64,000 nucleotides of DNA. It comes from Candidatus Sulfidibacterium hydrothermale. GTDB taxonomy: Bacteria > Bacteroidota > Bacteroidia > Bacteroidales > F082. Below the pieces are notes generated by a model. That model was not told where the DNA came from and did no database searches. It worked only from the letters and a program-made list of their open reading frames with translations. Positions 47,764-56,887 of the stretch are shown here, piece after piece (position 1 is the first letter of the stretch; every line of letters starts with the position of its first letter). The stretch covers positions 930,001 through 994,000 of the forward strand of contig NZ_CP083760.1 of assembly GCF_020149915.1 (NCBI RefSeq), given 5' to 3'. The position numbers and the translations under genes were made by a program.

Positions 47764-49884
47764 ATGGAAAAGAAAGATCAAACCAATCAAAATCCTGTAA
47801 ATGTGCAGGAGGAGAAGTCCGGGACAGAAAATGCCCCTGTTGTGAAACAAAATGAACAACAGTTAAGTGAAAAGGATAAAGAGAAGATCAAATCGCTGAT
47901 TCAGGCTTCCGCACCGGAAGAGAAGACAAAAAAGACATCTCCGGGCCGCCCGAAAAAGCAAATTAACAAGGCATTAAAGACCAGGATATTGCATCTTTTA
48001 CGGGATGGGGTTCCTGTCCGCACAACTTCCCCGGTTCCGGATAAACCGAAAAAGGAGGCGAAAACGACCGTAATGAGTGAAACGGAACGCCTTTTTGTTT
48101 TGAACCTGTTGCGTGATACGGCTAAAAAACAACAGGAGAATAAAGAAACAGCGGTACAGGAAGAGATTGATTATGATCAATTGAATAAGCAGGAGCTGGT
48201 GGAAATGCTGGAAGAAGTGGTCCAGGAAAAAGATATCACGCAGATAAAAGAAAAAGTAGCCAAGATCAAACTGGCTTTTCATCGTCTGAACAAGGAAGAG
48301 ATCGACCATCAAAAACAGGCGTTCCTGGCCAATGGCGGAAAAGAAGAAGATTTCAAACATATTCCTGATCCGCTCGAAAAACGTTTTGATGAAGCTTTTG
48401 CCACTTACCGGCATAACCGGGCCAAATATTCGGAAGAACTTGAAAGGGAAAAACAGCAAAACCTGAAAAAGAAGCTGGAGATTCTCGAAGAACTGAAACA
48501 GCTGATTGCTTCCGAAGAAACATTGAAAAAAACATACGATGAGTTTCGCCGGCTGCAGGAAAAGTGGAAAGAAATTGGCGTGGTGCCGGCTTCCGAACTT
48601 AATAATCTGTGGCAGAATTACCACTTCCTGGTCGAGAAGTTTTTTGACAAGGTACGTATTAACAAAGAGCTTCGTGATCTGGACCTGAAGAAAAATATGG
48701 AGCAAAAGCTGGCACTTTGTGAAAAAGCGGAGGCTTTGCTCGAAGAAAAATCCATTCTCGGATCGTTTAAGAAACTTCAACAATATCATGATGAGTGGCG
48801 GGAGATCGGTCCGGTGCCCCGCGATATGAAAGAACCTTTGTGGGAACGCTTTAAAGCGGCTACCGATAAGATCAACCAAAAAAGACGGGAGCACTACAAA
48901 GAGTTGCATCAGGAGCAGGAAAAAAATTACGAAGCCAAAGTGGCGCTTTGCGAAGAAGCCGAAAAGCTTTTGGCCGAAGAACAGCCGTCCCGCATTAAAG
49001 AGTGGCAGAAAGCGACCGAGAAGTTTAACGATCTGTTAACCCGCTGGAAAAGTATCGGACGGGCTCCCAAATCGAAAAACGATCAGGTCTGGAAACGTTT
49101 CAAAACGACACTCGATACCTTTTATGCCAATAAACGGGCTTTTTTCCAGGCGCTGAAAGAGAGCCAGATGGAAAATTACAGCAAAAAGCTGAAATTGTGC
49201 GAACAGGCTGAAGCCATAAAAGACAGTACGGACTGGAGAAAAACGACCAACGAACTGATTCAGCTGCAAAAGAAATGGAAAGAAATTGGTCCGGTACCGC
49301 GGAAATATTCCGATAAGATATGGAAAAGATTCCGGGCTGCCTGTGATGAGTTTTTTAACCGGAAATCGGAATTCTATAAAAACAGCCATCAGGAAGAAGA
49401 AGAAAACCTGAAAAAGAAAGAAGCCCTGATTGAATCGATGCTGAATCATGAAGTGTCTGAAAACAAGGAAGAAAACCTGTCGGCATTAAAGGCTTTTCAA
49501 CAACAATGGCTGGAAATTGGTCATGTTCCGTTTCATGCCAAAGATAAGATCTACAAAAAGTACCACGATGCATACGAAAAGCTTCTGAAAAAGATGCATC
49601 TTTCGCAGGCCGAGCTTTCGGCTCAGGGATTTGCCACCAAGCTGGAAGCTTTGAAGAAATCGCCGGAAGGTGAACACCGGCTGTTGCGCGAACGCTCGGC
49701 ACTGGTAGCCAAAATGAAAAAATTGCAGGAAGATATCACCCTGTGGGAAAATAATATTGGCTTCTTCTCCAGCTCCAAAGCCAGCGAACTGGTGAGCGGT
49801 TTTGAGAAAAAAATCGAACGGGCTAAAAAAGACCTTTCTCTGCTCAAAGAGAAAATCCGGTTGATAGACAAAGAATTGCGTTAA
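47764..49884 (+). CDS. DUF349 repeat protein
   Basis: About 706 residues, cytoplasmic and highly charged. An N-terminal Glu/Lys-rich region with a basic patch (SPGRPKKQINKALKTRIL) precedes five DUF349 units in the C-terminal two thirds. Each shows a helix ending in W..IG.VP (KWKEIGVVP, EWREIGPVP, RWKSIGRAP, KWKEIGPVP, QWLEIGHVP) and then WKRF.A..D.F. The repeats are predicted helical bundles. Proteins of this family are widespread in Bacteroidota, with no established activity (a ribosome- or nucleic-acid-linked role has been suggested for some). An earlier in-frame ATG at 47707 lies inside the -7 element and is not used. Confidence 0.88.
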   Translation: MEKKDQTNQNPVNVQEEKSGTENAPVVKQNEQQLSEKDKEKIKSLIQASAPEEKTKKTSPGRPKKQINKALKTRILHLLRDGVPVRTTSPVPDKPKKEAKTTVMSETERLFVLNLLRDTAKKQQENKETAVQEEIDYDQLNKQELVEMLEEVVQEKDITQIKEKVAKIKLAFHRLNKEEIDHQKQAFLANGGKEEDFKHIPDPLEKRFDEAFATYRHNRAKYSEELEREKQQNLKKKLEILEELKQLIASEETLKKTYDEFRRLQEKWKEIGVVPASELNNLWQNYHFLVEKFFDKVRINKELRDLDLKKNMEQKLALCEKAEALLEEKSILGSFKKLQQYHDEWREIGPVPRDMKEPLWERFKAATDKINQKRREHYKELHQEQEKNYEAKVALCEEAEKLLAEEQPSRIKEWQKATEKFNDLLTRWKSIGRAPKSKNDQVWKRFKTTLDTFYANKRAFFQALKESQMENYSKKLKLCEQAEAIKDSTDWRKTTNELIQLQKKWKEIGPVPRKYSDKIWKRFRAACDEFFNRKSEFYKNSHQEEEENLKKKEALIESMLNHEVSENKEENLSALKAFQQQWLEIGHVPFHAKDKIYKKYHDAYEKLLKKMHLSQAELSAQGFATKLEALKKSPEGEHRLLRERSALVAKMKKLQEDITLWENNIGFFSSSKASELVSGFEKKIERAKKDLSLLKEKIRLIDKELR

Positions 49885-49998
49885 TTCTTGCCGTTGCCGG
49901 ATTGTGTTGGATTTTTCTTTCCTTTTGAGAGGAAGGACCGCTTGTCTTCTTTGCAGGAAACGGTGTTTGACGGCGTACCGTAAAATAATACCGAACCG

Positions 49999-50901
49999 AT
50001 GGAACAAATTGAACTAACCGGCAACTTTGAAGTTTCGCGGATGGCTATGGGATTCTGGCGACTGAAAGAATGGAACCTGTCGCCTTCTGCATTGCTTGAT
50101 TTTGTGGAGACTTTGCTGGATTGGGGCATCACCACTTTTGATCATGCTGATATTTACGGCGACTATTCGTGTGAATTGCTTTTTGGGGAAGTTTTAAAAC
50201 AAAAACCGGAGCTGCGTCAGCAGATGCAGCTGGTTTCCAAATGCGGTATTTTGTTGCCTTCGGAGAAGTTTCCCGGGCGAAAGATCAATTTTTATGATAC
50301 CGGATACGACCACATTATGGAGAGTGTGGAACGCTCATTAAAAAATCTGCACACCAATCATCTGGATTTGCTGTTGATCCACCGGCCCGATCCTTTGATG
50401 AATCCGGCGGAAACAGCCCGTGCTTTTGAAGCGTTGCATCGTGCGGGAAAAGTACTGCATTTTGGCGTTTCTAATTTTACACCGGCCGACACCGAAATGC
50501 TTCAGGCGCATCTTTCTTTGCCGTTGGTTACCAATCAGGTGGAGATCTCCCCTTTACAGCTGGAGCATTTTGAAAACGGAAATATGGCCTGGTTCCGGAA
50601 AACAGGAATGCATCCCATGGCCTGGTCGCCTTTGGGCGGCGGAAAGCTTTTTAATCCGGAAGATGAAAGAGGACTTACGCTTTACAATACTCTTTTTGAA
50701 ATCGCTTCGCAGAAAAATACCCGCAACCTGACGGCAATTGTCCTGGCCTGGTTACTGAAACATCCGGCCGGAATAATTCCGGTATTGGGTTCCGGAAAAT
50801 TAAACCGCATAAAAGAAGCGTTGCAGGCTTTTGATTTGTCCCTTTCACAGGAAGAATGGTTTGAGATCTTGGTGGCAGCTCAGGGGCACCGCATGCCCTG
50901 A
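49999..50901 (+). CDS. Aldo/keto reductase (YdhF-like)
   Basis: 300 residues. An NADPH-dependent (beta/alpha)8 oxidoreductase. The catalytic tetrad is visible: Asp and Tyr in TTFDHADIYG, Lys in LVSKCGI, His in LLIHRPD. SNFTPADTEML and NQVEISPLQ, then PVLGSGKLNRI for the cofactor phosphate, are standard. Closest to the YdhF group of small-molecule reductases; the substrate is unknown. The gene stands 115 bp after the DUF349 gene and is convergent to the next operon. Confidence 0.92.
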   Translation: MEQIELTGNFEVSRMAMGFWRLKEWNLSPSALLDFVETLLDWGITTFDHADIYGDYSCELLFGEVLKQKPELRQQMQLVSKCGILLPSEKFPGRKINFYDTGYDHIMESVERSLKNLHTNHLDLLLIHRPDPLMNPAETARAFEALHRAGKVLHFGVSNFTPADTEMLQAHLSLPLVTNQVEISPLQLEHFENGNMAWFRKTGMHPMAWSPLGGGKLFNPEDERGLTLYNTLFEIASQKNTRNLTAIVLAWLLKHPAGIIPVLGSGKLNRIKEALQAFDLSLSQEEWFEILVAAQGHRMP

Positions 50902-50909
50902 AAAAGGGA

Positions 50910-51470
50910 TTACGCTGAAACAGCATCTTTGCCCGGCTTTAAGAAAAAGTCCAGAATGATTCCCTGTAATACGGAAACCAATACGGTTACCAAAGTCAGT
51001 ACAATCACGTATTTCATCCCGAAATAAAGCATCATCAAAGGCAACCAGTTTAATTTTATACCGCGATTGTACAGAAATACGGCAATTAGTCCGGGTTTAA
51101 CGCCTTTGTCCATAAGGGTTTTCAGGATAGGAAACCACATGTAAATGGCACCAATGGATAAAATTCCGGTGAGGATGGAGATGATCCAGCCTTTAATGCC
51201 GGAATCTTTTCCCATATATTTCAGCAGGATTTCCGTTTTCAGAAACAGGTTGATCAGGGTCATCAAAACAAAGACAACCAAAAGGAGTGGTGCAATTTCC
51301 AGGACCAGGTGAATAAAACGCTCCCCGGCTTCCTGGGCTTTTCCACTATTGAAAAGAGCTGTCAACAAATATAAAAGTCCGGTTGCCGCTAAAAAAATCC
51401 ACGGGCCTTTTCGCGGGCGTTTCTTCCCGGGCTTTTGTTGTTTATTTTTTACCGGTTGATTGGGTTTCAT
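50910..51470 (-). CDS. Permease subunit, C-terminal half (split PF03773-like)
   Basis: 186 residues. Lys/Pro-rich cytosolic start, then about five transmembrane helices (FLAATGLLYLLTALF, EIAPLLLVVFVLMTLINLFL, IISILTGILSIGAIYMWFPI, GLIAVFLYNRGIKLNWLPL, MKYVIVLTLVTVLVSVLQG). The GI.GAIYMWFP..K.L and YNRGIKL segments resemble the ArsP/DUF318 permease family. Its ATG overlaps the preceding gene by 4 bp (ATGA). It is the partner of the 51467-51880 product; both halves together would make a full permease of about 320 residues. The transported substrate is unknown. Confidence 0.75.
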   Translation of the reverse strand: MKPNQPVKNKQQKPGKKRPRKGPWIFLAATGLLYLLTALFNSGKAQEAGERFIHLVLEIAPLLLVVFVLMTLINLFLKTEILLKYMGKDSGIKGWIISILTGILSIGAIYMWFPILKTLMDKGVKPGLIAVFLYNRGIKLNWLPLMMLYFGMKYVIVLTLVTVLVSVLQGIILDFFLKPGKDAVSA

Positions 51471-51880
51471 ATTATAGACAGTATAAGAACGGTTAAAACA
51501 GCCACAACCAGTGAGAGAACGAAAGCACTCAGGTTGCGGAGCAAAGCAAATTTTTTCCCGAAGAACTGAATTTCTATGGGAAGTTGTATTACTCCAACAG
51601 TTACCCATGCCGTAAGAAAAGCGGTAACCGTAAGCAGACTGATGCCTTGTCGGAGCAAGTCACCGGAGATGATGTAACTGGTTACCGGATTTCCGGCAAC
51701 CACGCTTCCGAGTATAGCGCCCAAGAGCGGATCAAAAGCGGTGCCCCGAAATAAGATGCGATAGGAAGAAACCGGTACCAACGTGTTGAACAGGCTGATC
51801 AGCATTAGTATTCCCAGAATCATGGGAATGGCAGTGCCCAGCGTTTGGGCCGATTTCCGGATAGCGGTTTTTAAATTCAT
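51467..51880 (-). CDS. Permease subunit, N-terminal half (split PF03773-like)
   Basis: 137 residues with about four helices: TAIPMILGILMLISLF, PLLGAILGSVVAGNPVTSYII, LLTVTAFLTAWVTVGVIQL and LSAFVLSLVVAVLTVLIL. The GS.VAGNPVTSYIISGDLL motif is characteristic of ArsP/DUF318-type permeases. It overlaps the glycosyltransferase gene at its start and the second permease half at its end by 4 bp each, so the two halves are probably translated in a fixed ratio. Not a frameshift: each half has its own start codon and a natural end. Confidence 0.78.
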   Translation of the reverse strand: MNLKTAIRKSAQTLGTAIPMILGILMLISLFNTLVPVSSYRILFRGTAFDPLLGAILGSVVAGNPVTSYIISGDLLRQGISLLTVTAFLTAWVTVGVIQLPIEIQFFGKKFALLRNLSAFVLSLVVAVLTVLILSII

Positions 51881-53085
51881 TTTCTTTTTTTCAAAATATC
51901 CTGATAAATTTTGACCAGCATTTGTCCGGTAGCTTCCGGAGAAAAGTGCTGCCGGGCAAATTGTTTGATCTTTTTTTTGTCAAAAGTAAACTTTCCATCT
52001 AAAAAGTCGGCCAAAACTTTTTTAAGCGCTTCTTCATCCCCACGGGGAACAAGCCGTCCGTTGTTCTCATTGATCATCTCGTCAATTCCTCCCACACGGG
52101 TTGAAAAAACAGGAACCCCGAGAACAAAGCTTTCGTTAATCACCACCGGCATGTTTTCATAATGGCTGAAAAGTACCAGGGCATCGGCTTGCGCCATGGT
52201 TTCGGCCAGTGCTTTTCCTTCCAGTAATCCGGTAAAGGTTAATGCTTTATCCGGAATGTTAAGCATTAAAGCTTCCTGTTTCATTTGCTCAAGATCAGCA
52301 CCTTCACCTACCAGGGTGAAATGAAAATCGCTTCTTTCCTGCGCAAGTTTTTGTATCACCCGAAGCAGCCCGCTGATGTTTTTCTGTACATCGGTAAAAC
52401 AGCTGACATGAACCAGTTCTTTGATTGCTTTGTTTTTATCCTTTTGTTTGTCAGGTTCTGTGGTGAAGAATACCGGATCCACCACATTGTAAACCACCCG
52501 GTAATCGGGATGCGGCAGCCCGCTTTGTTTCATGGCTCGGGTTAAATCTTTTGAAACCGTGGTAACTACCGATGCTTTTTTAATGACCTGCCGGGTGAGT
52601 TTTTTTCGCCACCAGCCGTTAAATTCATTTCTTACCGGCAAATAACGTGTCCAGTGTTCGGTAATGATATAAGGCGTGTTGTGGCGCCATTTGTAAAAAA
52701 GGGCCACCATTCCAAGCCGGGTCAACACATGTACATGAAGGACATCGAAATTTTCTCCGGCAGGCTTTACTTTTTTGATGCCTTTAAACAGGGCTCTGTA
52801 AAATCGCCACAAGCCGATGGCGGAAGAGACAAAAGACAACCGGATACGGGGAAGCCGGTAGTAAACCCGGGCGGTACGAACACCGTTTTTTTCTTCGTAT
52901 TGTACGTCGTACAACGGAACAGAAGTTTTTGCTGGAAGACCATGAGCATAAACCAAAGCTGCATCGGCATATAATGCGGTAGATTCGGCATGCTTTTGAA
53001 TAAAAAGTCCGGGCATGGGATCGGTCCGGTTGGGATACCACCGGGCCAGATGAAGAATATGTAGCCTGGATTTTTTATTGCTCAT
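51877..53085 (-). CDS. GT4-family glycosyltransferase
   Basis: 402 residues, cytoplasmic GT-B fold. The N-terminal Rossmann half begins ILHLARWYPNRTDPMPGLFI. The C-terminal donor-binding half has HVSCFTDVQKNISGLL, FTLVGEGADLEQMK and the GT4 signature with ENMPVVINESFVLGVPVFSTRVGGIDEMI (E-x7-E). Donor and acceptor are unknown; surface polysaccharide or lipid glycosylation is the usual role. It overlaps the kinase gene before it and the permease gene after it by 4 bp each, in an overlapping operon of otherwise unrelated functions. Confidence 0.92.
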   Translation of the reverse strand: MSNKKSRLHILHLARWYPNRTDPMPGLFIQKHAESTALYADAALVYAHGLPAKTSVPLYDVQYEEKNGVRTARVYYRLPRIRLSFVSSAIGLWRFYRALFKGIKKVKPAGENFDVLHVHVLTRLGMVALFYKWRHNTPYIITEHWTRYLPVRNEFNGWWRKKLTRQVIKKASVVTTVSKDLTRAMKQSGLPHPDYRVVYNVVDPVFFTTEPDKQKDKNKAIKELVHVSCFTDVQKNISGLLRVIQKLAQERSDFHFTLVGEGADLEQMKQEALMLNIPDKALTFTGLLEGKALAETMAQADALVLFSHYENMPVVINESFVLGVPVFSTRVGGIDEMINENNGRLVPRGDEEALKKVLADFLDGKFTFDKKKIKQFARQHFSPEATGQMLVKIYQDILKKRK

Positions 53086-53600
53086 GATGCCAGCATTTCA
53101 TCCACAAAAATACAGGCATTTTTTAAACGCACATTTCCAAGTCCTTTTACAATACGAAAAGGCAGTTCGTTTTTCTTCAAGATGTCCAGATAGATCCCGA
53201 AAAGTTCTTCCCGGTTATCCGGATTTTCACGCAACGGATCCGGCTCCCACGGAATGTCCGGAAAAGAGAGCAGGTATAGATCGTACCGGTGTTGACGGAA
53301 TTGTTGGTCAATCCAATGGGGGCACTTCCCGAAGACCACCTCGCACCATACTTTGGTAACCAATAAATCGGTATCGCAAAAAAGTAATTTGCGGGCTTTA
53401 CCGGCCAGCCGGTTTTCTTTTTCCAGTTGTCCCCGAGCAATGGCTTCCACATCATTTAAAGTGTAATGCGGCCCTTTTTTTTCAAGATATTCGCGGGCAT
53501 ACTCGGGTACCCAGACAGTTTGGTATTCTTTAGCCAGCTGGCTGGCCAGCCAGGTTTTTCCCGTAGATTCCGGACCGGTGATGGAAACCCGTTTAAGCAT
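53082..53600 (-). CDS. NadR-like P-loop nucleoside kinase
   Basis: 172 residues. Starts MLKRVSITGPESTGKTWLA, with the Walker A GPESTGKT as in the ribosylnicotinamide kinase domain of NadR, then VPEYAREYLEKKGPHYTLNDV and QLEKENRLAGKARKLLFCDTDLL, another NadR-kinase signature, and a C-terminal GLGNVRLKNA. There is no adenylyltransferase domain, so it is a stand-alone kinase. With PnuC directly upstream it would phosphorylate imported nicotinamide riboside to NMN, trapping it; a role with thiamine is an alternative given the neighbouring thiamine-binding protein. The ATG at 53600 overlaps the pnuC end by 8 bp; the longer frame to 53915 is antisense-free but has no homology. Confidence 0.87.
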   Translation of the reverse strand: MLKRVSITGPESTGKTWLASQLAKEYQTVWVPEYAREYLEKKGPHYTLNDVEAIARGQLEKENRLAGKARKLLFCDTDLLVTKVWCEVVFGKCPHWIDQQFRQHRYDLYLLSFPDIPWEPDPLRENPDNREELFGIYLDILKKNELPFRIVKGLGNVRLKNACIFVDEMLAS

Positions 53601-54237
53601 GGATTTCCAGATTTTCTTTGGCCAGGCGTCGCCATTCGAAATAACCCAATACTGCCAAAACCAGAAAAACAAAATATTGCAAACTGGTAAATACCAGTCC
53701 TTTGTAAAGGTATAGCGGAACGGAAACAACGTCGGCAGCAATCCAGAACAACCAGTTTTCCACTTTTTTGACCGCCATGAGCCACATGCCCACGATGGCG
53801 ACTGCTGTGGTAAAAGTATCGGTGTAAGGAACAAAAGAAGACCAGTACACCGTATCGCCGGCTTTAAAAATGCGTAACAGGATCTGAATGACGACCAGCG
53901 ACAGCAGAAATACACCGATGCTGATCATCCATGTTTTTTTATCCGAATAGGTTACCGGAAGCTCTTCTTTATTTTCATCTTTTTTTGACCACATAATCCA
54001 GCCGTACACGCTGAAAACGAAGTAATAGGCATTGATGCCCATATCGGCATACAACTGCGCATTATAACAAATGTACACGTATATTAAAACGCTGACGATT
54101 CCTGTTGGATAAACCAGGATGTTGGCCTTACGCGCATACCATACACTCAAAATTCCCAATGCGGCCGCTACAATCTCCAGCCACGACGAATCCATAATAT
54201 TTTGATAAAGCAGCTGGAGGTAATAATGTATATCCAT
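53593..54237 (-). CDS. pnuC: PnuC-family vitamin transporter
   Basis: 214 residues, seven or eight helices. Recognised by AALGILSVWYARKANILVYPTGIVSVLIY, INAYYFVFSVYGWIMW, DTFTTAVAIVGMWLMA, NWLFWIAADVVSVPLYLYKGL and FVFLVLAVLGYFEWRR. PnuC proteins facilitate diffusion of nicotinamide riboside; near relatives (PnuT, PnuX) carry thiamine or riboflavin. The NadR-like kinase downstream favours nicotinamide riboside, while the thiamine-binding protein 5 bp upstream leaves thiamine possible. No TPP riboswitch was seen. Confidence 0.92.
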   Translation of the reverse strand: MDIHYYLQLLYQNIMDSSWLEIVAAALGILSVWYARKANILVYPTGIVSVLIYVYICYNAQLYADMGINAYYFVFSVYGWIMWSKKDENKEELPVTYSDKKTWMISIGVFLLSLVVIQILLRIFKAGDTVYWSSFVPYTDTFTTAVAIVGMWLMAVKKVENWLFWIAADVVSVPLYLYKGLVFTSLQYFVFLVLAVLGYFEWRRLAKENLEIHA

Positions 54238-54242
54238 TGTAT

Positions 54243-54509
54243 TTATTCTTTTACCACGTGATTTAAATCGGTATTAATAATCTTTAAAATGAATACCGAA
54301 TGAGGAAGTTCAAAACTTTTATGGATTTCGTTGGTGATGGCTTTCATTACCTCGAAATATTCACCAAAAACCTGGGTGCTCATCCCGTTGGTCTTTACCA
54401 CCAGTCCTTCGTAACGATGCAAACGATCAATAAAATCTTTTATCGGGGGAATAAATTCCTCTTTCAACGGATAATAACTAATATCAACAGATGTTTTCAT
54501 GACAGACAT
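54243..54509 (-). CDS. MTH1187/YkoF-family thiamine-binding protein
   Basis: 88 residues. A small ferredoxin-like protein of the Thiamine_BP/DUF77 family: VDISYYPLKEEFIPPIKDFIDRL, GLVVKTNGMSTQVFGEYFEVMKAI, then SVFILKIINTDL. The fold makes tetramers binding thiamine or related ligands. ATG codons at 54509 and 54500 are both possible. The -7 TACCTTTG (complement of 54522-54529) gives a leader of about 5-10 nt to 54509 and somewhat more to 54500. First gene of the six-gene overlapping operon ending at 50910. Its place before pnuC suggests vitamin salvage. Confidence 0.85.
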   Translation of the reverse strand: MSVMKTSVDISYYPLKEEFIPPIKDFIDRLHRYEGLVVKTNGMSTQVFGEYFEVMKAITNEIHKSFELPHSVFILKIINTDLNHVVKE

Positions 54510-54521
54510 TTTTAATTCGGG

Positions 54522-54529
54522 CAAAGGTA
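54522..54529 (-). promoter_or_regulatory. -7 element of the vitamin salvage operon
   Basis: Complement reads TACCTTTG. It appears to be the single promoter for the minus-strand operon from 54509 to 50910, as the downstream genes overlap or nearly touch. Confidence 0.55.
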
Positions 54530-54766
54530 CATTTTTTTGATTTTTTCATTTTTCCTGCCCGGAGTATCTCCCTTTAACGAAATCTGTTCCGGTTTATTTT
54601 GAATGGTTTGGCCAGATAGCGGATCAAGGCGGAGCGGAGCATCTGTTTTTTGTTTTGGAAGTAGATTTACAGCAAATTTCCGGGAGGTTTTAATCGTTTT
54701 AAAAAGAAGAAGATAACTTTCTTTGTGTTATCCGGTCAAGGTGGTTATTCGTCTTAATATTCCCCG

Positions 54767-54774
54767 TACCTTTG
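54767..54774 (+). promoter_or_regulatory. -7 element of typA
   Basis: TACCTTTG, 31 nt before the ATG at 54805. No clear -33. The remaining divergent region from 54530 holds nothing recognisable. Confidence 0.55.
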
Positions 54775-54804
54775 CAGCCCGAAATTTTTAGCACATAAAC
54801 GACG

Positions 54805-56607
54805 ATGGAAGAAATCAAAAACATTGCCATTATAGCACACGTTGACCACGGAAAAACAACGTTGGTTGACCGGATTCTTTACCAGGTGAAACTTTTTAGA
54901 GAAAACCAGAATATGGGAAACCTCATTCTTGACAACAACGATTTGGAGCGGGAAAGAGGCATTACCATTTTGTCAAAGAATGTATCGGTTCGGTATAAAG
55001 GCGTTAAAATCAATATTATTGATACTCCGGGGCACTCTGATTTTGGCGGAGAAGTGGAACGGGTCTTGAATATGGCTGACGGAGTTTTGTTGGTGGTGGA
55101 TGCTTTTGAAGGTCCCATGCCTCAAACCCGGTTTGTCCTTCAAAAAGCCATTAACCTGAACCTTATTCCGGTGGTGGTGATTAATAAAGTGGATAAGCCC
55201 AACTGTCGCCCTGAAGAAGTGCAGGAAGCGGTTTTTGATTTGATGTTTAATCTGGGAGCCAGCGAAAAACAACTCGACTTTCCTACAGTTTACGGTTCAT
55301 CCAAACAAGGATGGATGGGCCCCGACTGGAAAACTCCGACTTCAGATGTTTCGTATCTTTTGGATGTTATTTTGGAACATATTCCTTCGGCAAAATATGT
55401 GGAAGGAACCCCGCAAATGCAAATTACTTCGCTCGATTATTCGTCTTATGTCGGACGTATTGCTGTGGGCAGGCTGCTTCGCGGCAAGCTGAAAGCCGAT
55501 ATGAATGTGTCGTTGGTAAAACGGGACGGAAGTATTGTGAAATCGAGAATTAAAGAATTATACCGTTTTGAAGGCCTGGGAAAAGAAAAGTATAAAGGAG
55601 AAGTGTATGCCGGTGACATTATCGCACTGATGGGACTGGACGACTTTGAAATTGGCGATACGGTGGCCGATTACGATGAGCCTGAAGGGTTGCCTCCCAT
55701 CAAAATTGATGAGCCGACCATGAGCATGTTGTTTACGATTAATAATTCGCCGTTTTTTGGAAAAGAAGGAAAGTATGTGACTTCGCGCCATCTGCGTGAT
55801 CGTCTTTTTCACGAAACGGAAAAAAACCTGGCACTGCGGGTAGAAGAAACCGAATCACCCGATGCGTATCTTGTATATGGCCGTGGCATTTTGCATTTGT
55901 CTATTTTGGTAGAAACCATGCGCCGTGAAGGGTATGAGTTTCAGTTGGGACAGCCCCGGGTAATCATTAAAGAGATTGACGGGGTGAAAAATGAGCCGAT
56001 TGAAGGACTGACGGTTTTGGTTCCGGAAGATTTTTCCGGCCGGGTGATTGACATGGTAACCCAGCGGAAAGGTGATTTTGTGAATATGGAGCCTAAAAAC
56101 GACCGGATGATGCTGGAATTTAATATTCCGTCACGTGGAATTATCGGATTGCGAAATGCCATTTTAACGGCTACCGAAGGCGAAGCCATTATTGCTCACC
56201 GTTTTAAACAGTTTGAACCCTGGAAAGGGGAGTTTGAAACCCGTAACAACGGGGCGCTGATTTCCATGGAAACCGGTACAGCGGTGGCTTATGCCATTTG
56301 GAAACTGATTGACCGTGGCCGTTTTTATATTTCGCCTAACGACCAGGTGTATGCCGGACAGGTGATTGGCGAAAGCAATCGTGATAAAGATATTGTGGTG
56401 AATGTGAATAAGGGGAAAAAACTGACCAACATGCGGGCTTCCGGTTCCGACAATAAAGTGTTGATTCCGCCGGCGGTAAAATTCTCGCTGGAAGAGTACA
56501 TGGAAATTATCCGGAAAGACGAATATCTGGAAGTAACCCCACGCTCGCTCAGGCTGCGTAAAATTATTCTGGACGAAACCCAACGCAAAAGAGCCAATAA
56601 AAACTAA
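54805..56607 (+). CDS. typA: Ribosome-associated GTPase BipA/TypA
   Basis: 600 residues, full length for the family. A translational GTPase: G1 [10 protein letters not shown]2 with the RERGITI segment, G3 [12 protein letters not shown]4 NKVD, then domains II, III and V and the BipA-specific C-terminal domain ([38 protein letters not shown]). It acts on 50S assembly and stress- or cold-related translation. Cytoplasmic, monocistronic. It is followed by a GC-rich structured intergenic element. Confidence 0.96.
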   Translation: MEEIKNIAIIAHVDHGKTTLVDRILYQVKLFRENQNMGNLILDNNDLERERGITILSKNVSVRYKGVKINIIDTPGHSDFGGEVERVLNMADGVLLVVDAFEGPMPQTRFVLQKAINLNLIPVVVINKVDKPNCRPEEVQEAVFDLMFNLGASEKQLDFPTVYGSSKQGWMGPDWKTPTSDVSYLLDVILEHIPSAKYVEGTPQMQITSLDYSSYVGRIAVGRLLRGKLKADMNVSLVKRDGSIVKSRIKELYRFEGLGKEKYKGEVYAGDIIALMGLDDFEIGDTVADYDEPEGLPPIKIDEPTMSMLFTINNSPFFGKEGKYVTSRHLRDRLFHETEKNLALRVEETESPDAYLVYGRGILHLSILVETMRREGYEFQLGQPRVIIKEIDGVKNEPIEGLTVLVPEDFSGRVIDMVTQRKGDFVNMEPKNDRMMLEFNIPSRGIIGLRNAILTATEGEAIIAHRFKQFEPWKGEFETRNNGALISMETGTAVAYAIWKLIDRGRFYISPNDQVYAGQVIGESNRDKDIVVNVNKGKKLTNMRASGSDNKVLIPPAVKFSLEEYMEIIRKDEYLEVTPRSLRLRKIILDETQRKRANKN

Positions 56608-56672
56608 TTGGCAACAGGATTTCTTACTTTTTTCTCACATTAGGTTTTGCCTTTGTTTGTCGGGGCAATGGA

Positions 56673-56800
56673 ATAATTCTGCACCAGACTCCGCAGGAGT
56701 TCCTTTGAAGGGGGGTACAGAATTAGCCGATACGGCTTTTGACCAAGGGTATAAACGACAGCCCGTTTGAATGACGCAGCCGGGCAGGCCCGTTCGGTGC
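56673..56800. ncRNA. Candidate structured RNA or palindromic element (copy B)
   Basis: ATTCTGCACC...GGTACAGAAT arms enclose a perfect ACTCC-GCA-GGAGT hairpin. Downstream is TATAAACGACAGCCCG (56750-56765), matching copy A at 14 of 16 bases, then CGGGC-AG-GCCCG and GTGCCC. Elevated G+C. Nature unknown; see the finding on the shared motif. Confidence 0.4.
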
Positions 56801-56879
56801 CCAAAAGAATTTGCATTCCCTCTGTGGATTTTGTTTCCTTTTGTCGTGTTGTTTCCTACCGGTAAGCCATAGAATTTAT

Positions 56880-56887
56880 TACTTTTG
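56880..56887 (+). promoter_or_regulatory. -7 element of the ffh operon
   Basis: TACTTTTG, 20 nt before the ATG at 56908. Confidence 0.6.

Noticed and set aside
47998-48909. 303-codon open frame antisense to the DUF349 gene, Phe/Leu-rich
   Set aside because: The apparent membrane-like composition is the mirror of Glu/Lys codons in the sense strand; no independent evidence.
54510-54804. Possible TPP riboswitch before the thiamine-binding protein/pnuC operon
   Set aside because: The conserved CTGAGA and TPP-pocket sequences are absent on the minus strand.
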